A stretch of 5,269 bases of DNA. It comes from Candidatus Liptonbacteria bacterium CG11_big_fil_rev_8_21_14_0_20_35_14. Lineage in GTDB: Bacteria > Patescibacteriota > Minisyncoccia > UBA6257 > XYB1-36-10. The notes beneath the pieces are model-generated. The model made no database searches, was not told the DNA's origin, and was given only the letters and a program-made list of their open reading frames with translations. Position numbers and translations under genes: made by a program. The first letter of the stretch is position 1, and each line of letters starts with the position of its first letter. Positions 1-4,696 of the stretch are shown here, piece after piece. The DNA lies in assembly GCA_002796205.1 (NCBI GenBank), contig PCWO01000028.1, positions 2,153-7,421 of the forward strand, written 5' to 3'.

Positions 1-404
1 CCTCGGCCTCATTGATAGCGGCTTTGTTGTTTACATACTTTATTGGAAAAATGATAGATAAAAAAGGGGAGAAAAAAATTATTTCCTATGCTTCGGTGGC
101 GCATGCATTCACTTGGGTAATAAGTGCGTTTATAGCCACTCCATTACAATATTTTATCTATTCATCTTTTTTTAGACTGGCCGAGGTGGCTAATCATTTA
201 CCAATAGACAGTTTGTTTTATAAAAATACCAAGAAAAGAAAAAGTGGAATGGATGAATATATTATAATGCAGAGCATAGCCCATAATACTGGGAGAATAT
301 TTGCCTTCTTTTTGATAGTGGTTGGATTTTATAACGGGTGGTCGTTTCTAATATTTTTTGTTTTGGCGGCCATAGCCTCTTTATTTTTTAGAGTGCTTAA
401 ATAA
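1..404 (+). CDS. C-terminal part of a major facilitator superfamily transporter (5' end outside window)
   Basis: The frame is open from the window edge (first full codon at 3) to the TAA at 402-404, so the gene is cut at its 5' end; the TTG at 12 is simply internal. About 133 residues are visible. They begin with a hydrophobic segment followed by GKMIDKKGEKK, which matches the Gly-Asp-Gly cytoplasmic-loop signature of MFS carriers (the copy between helices 8 and 9 if this is the C-terminal half). Further membrane segments follow: ISYASVAHAFTWVIS, the stretch around TPLQYFIYSSFF, and two helices near the end (IFAFFLIVVGF and WSFLIFFVLAAIASLFF). A polar loop KNTKKRKSGMDEY separates them. The protein should sit in the cytoplasmic membrane. 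The substrate cannot be read from this fragment. It is convergent with the toxin-antitoxin genes, with only 10 bp between the two stop codons and no visible terminator. Confidence 0.72.
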   Translation, partial: SASLIAALLFTYFIGKMIDKKGEKKIISYASVAHAFTWVISAFIATPLQYFIYSSFFRLAEVANHLPIDSLFYKNTKKRKSGMDEYIIMQSIAHNTGRIFAFFLIVVGFYNGWSFLIFFVLAAIASLFFRVLK

Positions 405-414
405 AAGGCAGTTA

Positions 415-783
415 TTAAAAGAAATCCGAAACTCGCGACAAGGCAATACGATTTATATCCTCATCGTTATAATTATCAACGTGGGATGATATGCATAAAA
501 ATACAATAATTACACCCTTAACTACAAACCACATTCGTGGCCATTGATTTGGACGCAAACCAGAATTTGGCACAATGAGTTCAGTTTTCCAAAGCGTCCA
601 AATATCGTTTTGTGTGATGCGGTGTATCTTAGCGGGTGCAATCACTTGTCGCGGATTTGTCGGATTAAATTGTACCTCGCATAATCTTTCAAACACAGAT
701 AAACCATTACGTATAGTACGAAATCGTCGCTCAAGGGTGATAATTTCTTTTTGAATGCCGTCGTGGTACAGAAACTGAATCAT
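415..783 (-). CDS. Putative toxin of a Panacea-type toxin-antitoxin module (RelE/ParE/HigB-like fold)
   Basis: A 122-residue product encoded immediately downstream of a Panacea-domain antitoxin gene. Its ATG overlaps the antitoxin stop codon (ATGA, 780-783), so translation is probably coupled; no Shine-Dalgarno sequence is seen. The layout resembles RelE/ParE/HigB toxins: a basic helical N-terminal part (about residues 10-36, with RRFRTIRNG), a strand at WTLWKTELIV (62-71), then NQWPRMWFVVKG (79-90) and VIIVFLCISSH (91-101) as consecutive strands, and a final helix around NRIALSRVSDFF (111-122). Conserved-looking polar residues include R77, R83, H101, D103, N104 and Y105. By analogy with that superfamily it may cleave mRNA or otherwise block translation, but this is inference. 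The family is recognised from its layout and its antitoxin partner, not from a decisive active-site motif. Because Panacea antitoxins pair with unrelated toxins, another activity is possible. Confidence 0.62.
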   Translation of the reverse strand: MIQFLYHDGIQKEIITLERRFRTIRNGLSVFERLCEVQFNPTNPRQVIAPAKIHRITQNDIWTLWKTELIVPNSGLRPNQWPRMWFVVKGVIIVFLCISSHVDNYNDEDINRIALSRVSDFF

Positions 784-1271
784 ATTTCACTAAAATCTGT
801 ACCACGATAAAAAGCCAGTTCGTATGGAATTTCTTTTCGTAACTCCGTACCGATATATGGCGCTTCGGCGTGAGATAATTCTTCTAATTGTTTGCCATTG
901 AGATGACCATATTTGATAACAATCCGATCGAGCATATTAATTTCTTCATTATTAAAAACAAAAAAATCTGGGTCTGTAAGATACTTATACACTTCAGTGG
1001 GATTATATCCTTCTCGTTCTTCAATATGCTCGACGCTAAGTATTTTATTTTTAATCATTTCAGTTGTAATTTCTTCCAATGCCGAAGGTACTGGTCCCAT
1101 TGGGAGTGCATAATATACATCGCCAGTTATTGATTTCTGACTCTTTTCATATAAATCAAAATCAGCAAAATATAGCAACTTTGCTAGTTTTTTTTTGCCA
1201 CGCACTTCGCCGTTTAACTTCTGGCATAAGTACAAAACGGCATTTTGGTACTTTTTACGGTGTAGAGACAT
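780..1271 (-). CDS. Panacea/SocA-like (DUF4065) antitoxin
   Basis: A 163-residue soluble protein with the hallmarks of the Panacea domain (SocA-like, DUF4065): LAKLLYFAD at 29-37, a Gly followed by an aromatic pair (G50, Y53, Y54), the signature MGPVP at 58-62, and a C-terminal block with GHLNGKQLEELSHAEAPY (122-139) ending in IPYELAFYRG (148-157). The length fits a stand-alone single-domain family member. Panacea proteins neutralise diverse toxins by direct binding; the original SocA instead acts as a proteolytic adaptor. Here the antitoxin comes first and overlaps the next gene by 4 bp, the usual order for antitoxin-toxin operons. The ATG at 1271 is chosen because the domain begins about ten residues later and a candidate promoter lies immediately upstream. 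There is no Shine-Dalgarno sequence, so the mRNA may be nearly leaderless. No separate DNA-binding domain is visible. Confidence 0.85.
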   Translation of the reverse strand: MSLHRKKYQNAVLYLCQKLNGEVRGKKKLAKLLYFADFDLYEKSQKSITGDVYYALPMGPVPSALEEITTEMIKNKILSVEHIEEREGYNPTEVYKYLTDPDFFVFNNEEINMLDRIVIKYGHLNGKQLEELSHAEAPYIGTELRKEIPYELAFYRGTDFSEI

Positions 1272-1275
1272 ATCA

Positions 1276-1290
1276 TTTGTATAATACTAA
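1276..1290. promoter_or_regulatory. Imperfect palindrome over the -10 box, possible operator
   Basis: On the minus strand GTATTATAC (1279-1287) is a perfect dyad around a central T (1283). After one mismatch on each side, TT and AA extend the symmetry. It covers the proposed -10 element, the place where an autoregulating toxin-antitoxin complex could bind. Panacea antitoxins are not generally known as DNA binders and the palindrome is short, so this is weakly supported. Confidence 0.2.
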
Positions 1291-1309
1291 ATATGACAAC
1301 AAAGAACAA
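1281..1309 (-). promoter_or_regulatory. Candidate sigma70-type promoter of the toxin-antitoxin operon
   Basis: On the minus strand TTGTTC (1304-1309) and TATTAT (1281-1286) are separated by 17 bp, matching -35 and -10 boxes at 3/6 and 5/6 positions. Initiation about 7 nt downstream would fall around 1272-1275, almost at the antitoxin ATG (1271), giving a leader of only a few nucleotides. This agrees with the lack of a ribosome binding site. The AT-rich setting makes chance matches likely. Confidence 0.4.
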
Positions 1310-1680
1310 GCTAAAAATGCACCGTAAAATTATTCAAAGAAATCCAATATAATATCAATAAAAACTACTAATAAAAATAATGCTATAGGAGCAAACATAG
1401 CTCCATATAAAGAATATTTTTTATCAGTTAGAGAATTATTTTTAAAGGAAATATTAAAAAGAGTATCTATCGCCAAAATAGCAATATAAACAGCTTCTAA
1501 TATACCGCCAATTTTAATACCATAAATAATATATTTTAATATTGATAAATTTAAAAATTAAACAATAAATTCAGTAAAACCGTTATTCTCTATAGGAAGA
1601 AATACAACTATAAATAAAAAAAGTATAATCGCTGATACTTATAAATATATATATTAAGATCTGACAAAATTATTTACTAA
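1310..1680. other. AT-rich segment between the sugar operon remnant and the TA module
   Basis: Hand counting gives about 20% GC over 1321-1680, against about 38% over 1681-1800. Apart from the decayed membrane-protein frame and the TA promoter upstream sequence, nothing is recognised here: no tRNA, insertion sequence, terminal inverted repeats or CRISPR repeats. The right edge coincides with the point where the phosphatase remnant stops, which suggests a recombination or insertion boundary. Confidence 0.6.
1330..1638 (-). pseudogene. Decayed gene for a small multi-span membrane protein
   Basis: One minus-strand frame reads from 1638 to the TAA at 1330-1332, interrupted only by an in-frame TAA at 1558-1560. 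The part after that stop is 75 codons long, a long open stretch for DNA of about 20% GC. It reads like a real membrane protein: SILKYIIYGIKIGGI, then LEAVYIAILAIDTLFNISF, a polar loop NNSLTDKKYS, and FAPIALFLLVVFIDIILDFF. The 26 codons before the stop encode another hydrophobic segment (IILFLFIVVFLPI). No ATG, GTG or TTG is placed to start the long part, and the only in-frame ATG (Met in YGAMFAP) lies too late. I do not recognise the family. The simplest reading is a pseudogene that lost its 5' end and gained a stop. A functional gene with an ATT/ATA start, or a chance AT-rich frame, are the alternatives. Confidence 0.45.
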
Positions 1681-1820
1681 TAAGGAAATGTCTGCAGTAA
1701 TACCTTTTTTTTGAGCCGCTCATCAAAATGCGTTTGGCAGCACTGATTTGTGCCAATATAGATGCCGTCAGTGATGTAGTTGTATTCTAGTATCTGTATT
1801 TTGGGGTGTTCGTTTTTCAT
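1677..1820 (-). pseudogene. Truncated, frameshifted remnant of a dual-specificity protein phosphatase-like gene
   Basis: An ATG at 1820, 23 nt after the isomerase stop codon, opens a 47-codon frame ending with TAG at 1677-1679. Residues 13-36 (YNYITDGIYIGTNQCC then QTHFDERL) match the start of a dual-specificity/tyrosine phosphatase domain (Ile-x-x-x-Ile-Tyr-Ile-Gly). After LKKK the frame becomes nonsense (VLLQTFPY), whereas the neighbouring frame continues with the expected GITADISL. The shift falls in a run of eight A (minus strand, 1705-1712); nine would restore the frame. Homology ends at about 1681, so the catalytic HCxxGxxR loop and most of the roughly 150-residue domain are missing. 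The surviving part keeps the operon-like GC of about 38%. Even if the A-run were a sequencing error the gene would still be truncated. The family call rests on remembered similarity of a short stretch. Confidence 0.6.
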
Positions 1821-1824
1821 ATTT

Positions 1825-1856
1825 TTATTAAACAATAAGTCTATTAACTAATAAGT
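1825..1856 (-). repeat. Two adjacent imperfect 16-bp direct repeats across the isomerase stop codon
   Basis: On the minus strand ACTTATTAGTTAATAG (1841-1856) is followed directly by ACTTATTGTTTAATAA (1825-1840), identical at 13 of 16 positions. The first copy contains the last codons and stop of the isomerase gene (CTT ATT AGT TAA). The second would read CTT ATT GTT TAA. A small tandem duplication by replication slippage is the likely origin. Chance in AT-rich DNA is possible. Confidence 0.45.
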
Positions 1857-2812
1857 TTTTTAAATTCTTCAACCATTGGGACTTGTTCTGGCTCCACACC
1901 ATAAGATTTTGCAATATGGTACGCCGCCCAATCAGCCAGAATAAGAGAAGAAAAAATTTTGTAGAAGACATTGTTATTATCAGCGATTTTTATAAACTCT
2001 ATTTTTAGATCACGGTCGCGATAGAGTTTAGCGAGTGTTTGCATCCGTTTTTTAATTTTGGGAGTGTCGTTCTCGTCCTCCAGTAAGAGAAAATAAAAAT
2101 TCTTCGCAAGCTTCTCGGTGGCGCCCTTGGCATCAAAGCCTGTCATCTCATTATGATTAAGCTCTGAAAAAACATTATAAAACGCGGGAATCTTGCCCGT
2201 CTCGTTAAATTTGATTTTCCAATTATATACTATGGGCAGGTTTTGTAATGAAGAATAAATTACCGGTACAAAATTCTTTAATCTTGCCGCCAGTTCGCGC
2301 CCCCCAATCTCAAACTCAAGCGGCTTGAGGATTGAAGAAAGTTTACGCGCTTCTTCAATCGCTCGTCCTTGATCCATTAGCTCTAAAAGAGCTATAAGGT
2401 TGAAACCGAGAGCACTACGGGGTTGAATGCCGGTATCAGGCATTTGGATGTAGGGAAGGTTATGCTTTTGAGCAAGTTCCAGCAGTTCCCCGCCGATGGA
2501 AACAATCGCTCGCGGCAAATTCTTGGCATCGGCTTCCTCAAAGGCGGAGATTACCTCTTCAGTATTGCCAGAATAAGAGCTAAGAATTACCAATCGATCT
2601 TTCAAGACATCTTTGGGGAGCGTCGGTAAGCCGTAGCCTTGATGAACGATTAGATCAAGGCTGGGATCCCATACTTTTAAGAGATCGGCCGCTAAATGCG
2701 AACCACCCATGCCAATAACAATAAATTTAGTGGCCGGTTTGAAAGTATTGGTATTTTCAATTTTTGGTTCATACGCGAATTGGCTGGCGAAATTTTTTAT
2801 TGCCTCTTCCAT
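1844..2812 (-). CDS. Bifunctional phosphoglucose/phosphomannose isomerase
   Basis: A complete 322-residue cytoplasmic enzyme interconverting glucose-6-P or mannose-6-P with fructose-6-P. The N-terminal SIS domain shows IGMGGSHLAADLL (33-45) and the phosphate-binding loop SSYSGNTEE (78-86). QPRSALG (130-136) carries the Pro-Arg of this family. The second SIS domain (bacterial PGI C-terminal type) contains WKIKFNETGKIPAF (198-211) and ELNHNEMTGF (217-226). E204 and H220 correspond by position to the catalytic Glu and ring-opening His of the archaeal PGI/PMI enzymes. The conserved C-terminal element VEEFKK (314-319) is present. Length is normal for this short family and far below that of classical Pgi. 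It is the last intact gene of the operon, 10 nt after the phosphomannomutase-like gene, and supplies the link from mannose-6-P to glycolysis. The ATG at 2812 gives a normal N-terminus; the spacer before it has no Shine-Dalgarno sequence. Confidence 0.92.
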   Translation of the reverse strand: MEEAIKNFASQFAYEPKIENTNTFKPATKFIVIGMGGSHLAADLLKVWDPSLDLIVHQGYGLPTLPKDVLKDRLVILSSYSGNTEEVISAFEEADAKNLPRAIVSIGGELLELAQKHNLPYIQMPDTGIQPRSALGFNLIALLELMDQGRAIEEARKLSSILKPLEFEIGGRELAARLKNFVPVIYSSLQNLPIVYNWKIKFNETGKIPAFYNVFSELNHNEMTGFDAKGATEKLAKNFYFLLLEDENDTPKIKKRMQTLAKLYRDRDLKIEFIKIADNNNVFYKIFSSLILADWAAYHIAKSYGVEPEQVPMVEEFKKLIS

Positions 2813-2822
2813 AGTTTTATTT

Positions 2823-3635
2823 TTATTTTTTAGTTAATAATTTATTGATTAAATATTTTACATTCGCGGGACCAGAAATTTGAATGGTATTTATGCCAGT
2901 TTTTATCACTGCAAAATCATTCCCGCCCTCATAAAGAGCGTCGCCGATATAGACGATGTCTTTTTTAGATACTGAGAGCGCTTTCATAATTTCTTGAACG
3001 CCAAATGCTTTATCAAGGTCCTTCTTAGTTATATCAATTGAAGTTAAACCTCCAAGTCGCACTTCAAATTTTGGTAGGTGTTTCTCGAGCGTTATTTTGA
3101 GCTCGCGTCTCATATCCATGTTTTTATTCCAGTTTTCTTTTTGGATAAGCGGAGCTTTTTGCCCCAAAGCAGAAAAGGTGATTTGGCTTTCTCGGTCTTC
3201 AATAATCTTGCCGTAAGTTTTCTTTGGCTCAAGATAGCCGATTGTCTTAAAACTCATTTCGAAAGCATTAAAAATTTTTGTTTTCTCCTCTTGGCTTAAA
3301 CGATGTTGATATACTTTCCTCCAGTTATTTTTTTGGAATTTAAAGAAACTTGCTCCTGAGGTAGGGAGTATAAACAGGTTTTCCAATTGCGTTTTTGCAC
3401 AGTGCAAATAAGTGAGAAGTTGCCTTTGGAATTGTTCACGGTTGCCGCCGCCCATCACGGCGACCTTCCGTTTTCCAAGCAAAGCGCAGAGAAGCACGGC
3501 CATTTCCTTACCAAGATTGCTTTTGCTCTCCGTGAGCGTTCCATCCAAATCAAAGACAATTACTTTTTTTGTAAGCAGTTTCTTGGCTTGTTCTGTCAGC
3601 TCCACTATTTTTTTATTTTTCTTTTCGTTGTTCAT
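2823..3635 (-). CDS. HAD-superfamily hydrolase of the eukaryotic-type phosphomannomutase group (HAD-IIB)
   Basis: A complete 270-residue protein with all HAD motifs. Motif I is FDLDGTLTES (28-37), with nucleophile D29 and acid/base D31. The motif II region is VAVMGGGN (58-65), resembling the VxGGSD of phosphomannomutases rather than the usual Ser-Gly. Motif IV is YIGDALYEGGND (229-240). The C2-type cap carries phosphomannomutase-like blocks: LPTSGA (90-95), EDRESQITFSALGQ (146-159), MRREL (175-179) and the sugar-phosphate-binding LGGLTSIDITKKDLDKAFG (194-212), with K209 as the motif III lysine candidate. The likely reaction is mannose-1-P <-> mannose-6-P. A phosphatase acting on a sugar phosphate is the main alternative, since the HAD-IIB group includes both. 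It lies between a GH130 phosphorylase (1-nt gap upstream) and a phosphomannose isomerase (10 nt downstream), which supports mutase activity. About 20 basic residues precede the domain. Confidence 0.82.
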   Translation of the reverse strand: MNNEKKNKKIVELTEQAKKLLTKKVIVFDLDGTLTESKSNLGKEMAVLLCALLGKRKVAVMGGGNREQFQRQLLTYLHCAKTQLENLFILPTSGASFFKFQKNNWRKVYQHRLSQEEKTKIFNAFEMSFKTIGYLEPKKTYGKIIEDRESQITFSALGQKAPLIQKENWNKNMDMRRELKITLEKHLPKFEVRLGGLTSIDITKKDLDKAFGVQEIMKALSVSKKDIVYIGDALYEGGNDFAVIKTGINTIQISGPANVKYLINKLLTKK

Positions 3636-3636
3636 A

Positions 3637-4686
3637 TCAGCATCGGCACGATTCTAAAGTTTTTAAGAGCGTTTCGAGCTCCATCGTTGCTACGCCCACT
3701 ACTTTGTCGGCTCCTCCATAGTACATGAATATTTTGCTTCCAATAAGAACCGTACCGCATGGGAAAACAACATTAGGAATCTCGCCCTCTTTTTCATAAA
3801 CAGTTTCTGGTTTAAAAATTGGTTCATCCGTGCGGGCAATAATCTTTGCGGGGGTTTTTTTATCGCAGAGAACAGCCCCCACTCTATAGGTTTTGTCTTC
3901 AGAAACGCCATGATAAAGCACAAGCCATCCTTGATCTGTTCTTATTGGAGGAGTGGCGACCCCGACTTTTTTTGAGTCCCACATGCCTTTTCTTGGGGAT
4001 ATCCAACGGTATTCTTCCAGCCACCAAGTGCCGTCAAAATTTAAAGTTTGGCAAAACGAGAGATCAATATCATCGCCACTTCTGTGAATAACAAGATATT
4101 TTCCTTTAATTTTTTCGGGGAAAAGAGCCGCGTCTTTATCATCCTGATCGGGAGGTGAGATAAGAACAGGCTTCGTCCAATTCCATTTTTGAGCCAAAAA
4201 ATCTTTTGCTTTGATCCAAGTTAGGGCCACCCGTGGCGGATTTTTACCGTCGAAGGCAGTATAGAGCATATAAATTTTGCCGCCTATTCTGGTGAGCCGC
4301 GGGTCCTCAACGCCAGAATTTCCTCCGGGCGTAAGTTTTTGCTCAAACGGTTCGCGAGGAATATATACCGGCTCGGAAGAACGATAGTCAATGTGTATGC
4401 CGTCTTTGCTTTGGGCGTAGCCGATGGTCGAAGTGTTATCATCTGACATTGCCCGATAAAGAATGTGAATTTTATCTCCAAGATAGATCGCCGCCGGGTT
4501 AAAGGTTAATTTTTCTTCCCACGAGTGTTCTTTTGCGGGAAGGATAATAGGATTTTCTTTTGCCCTTTTAAGTTCGGCCACCTGCCTTCTTGTTTTTTCT
4601 TTAAGCTTTCTTTTTTCCTTAGGTATTCTGGGTTTTTCGTTTGTAGCCGACTTGCTCAATGATTTTTTGCTAATTTTTCTGTTCAT
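3637..4686 (-). CDS. GH130-family beta-mannoside phosphorylase-like protein
   Basis: A 349-residue protein with a five-bladed beta-propeller GH130 signature: FNPAAIYLGDKIHILYRAM (62-80), SKDGI (93-97), the catalytic-loop motif GVEDPRLT (125-132) with the predicted general-acid Asp D128, YMLYTAFD (139-146), DAALFPEKIKGKYLVIHR (185-202) including the phosphate-site H201/R202, TPPIRTDQGWLVLYHGV in the following blade, and a closing YYGGADKVVGVA. GH130 enzymes phosphorolyse beta-mannosides (1,4 or 1,2 linked) to mannose-1-P; some members hydrolyse or act in synthesis. Linkage cannot be decided by eye. No signal peptide is present, so it should act in the cytoplasm. Residues 1-45 form a strongly basic tail (18 Lys/Arg) before the propeller. 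The ATG at 4686 is kept because no later start precedes the domain except a TTG at codon 10. It is 10 nt from the dehydrogenase gene and 1 nt from the phosphomannomutase-like gene. Confidence 0.88.
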   Translation of the reverse strand: MNRKISKKSLSKSATNEKPRIPKEKRKLKEKTRRQVAELKRAKENPIILPAKEHSWEEKLTFNPAAIYLGDKIHILYRAMSDDNTSTIGYAQSKDGIHIDYRSSEPVYIPREPFEQKLTPGGNSGVEDPRLTRIGGKIYMLYTAFDGKNPPRVALTWIKAKDFLAQKWNWTKPVLISPPDQDDKDAALFPEKIKGKYLVIHRSGDDIDLSFCQTLNFDGTWWLEEYRWISPRKGMWDSKKVGVATPPIRTDQGWLVLYHGVSEDKTYRVGAVLCDKKTPAKIIARTDEPIFKPETVYEKEGEIPNVVFPCGTVLIGSKIFMYYGGADKVVGVATMELETLLKTLESCRC

Positions 4687-4696
4687 AATATTTAAT

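Noticed and set aside
888..1327. Three plus-strand open frames (888-1133, 913-1113, 1079-1327).
   Set aside because: They lie almost entirely antisense to the well-supported antitoxin gene and their translations look like shadow sequence.
1293..1352. Plus-strand 19-codon basic peptide frame starting with ATG.
   Set aside because: Very short, no ribosome binding site, overlaps the TA promoter region on the other strand, and has no recognisable feature.
1384..1409. Hairpin GGAGC/GCTCC with flanking TATA arms and a T-run some bases later on the plus strand, resembling a terminator.
   Set aside because: No plus-strand gene precedes it, the stem is short with a bulge, and it lies inside the decayed membrane-protein frame.
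1705..1712. Run of eight A on the minus strand considered as a programmed frameshift site.
   Set aside because: The shifted frame continues for only a few phosphatase-like residues before homology ends and a stop follows, so no functional product would result.
1272..1843. Search for tRNA, CRISPR repeats, insertion-sequence ends or a riboswitch in the gene-poor stretch.
   Set aside because: No cloverleaf, regularly spaced repeats, terminal inverted repeats or structured leader could be recognised by eye.
3387..3728. Long plus-strand open frame of about 113 codons.
   Set aside because: It is antisense to the phosphomannomutase-like and GH130 genes, both of which carry strong motifs; no independent coding signal.
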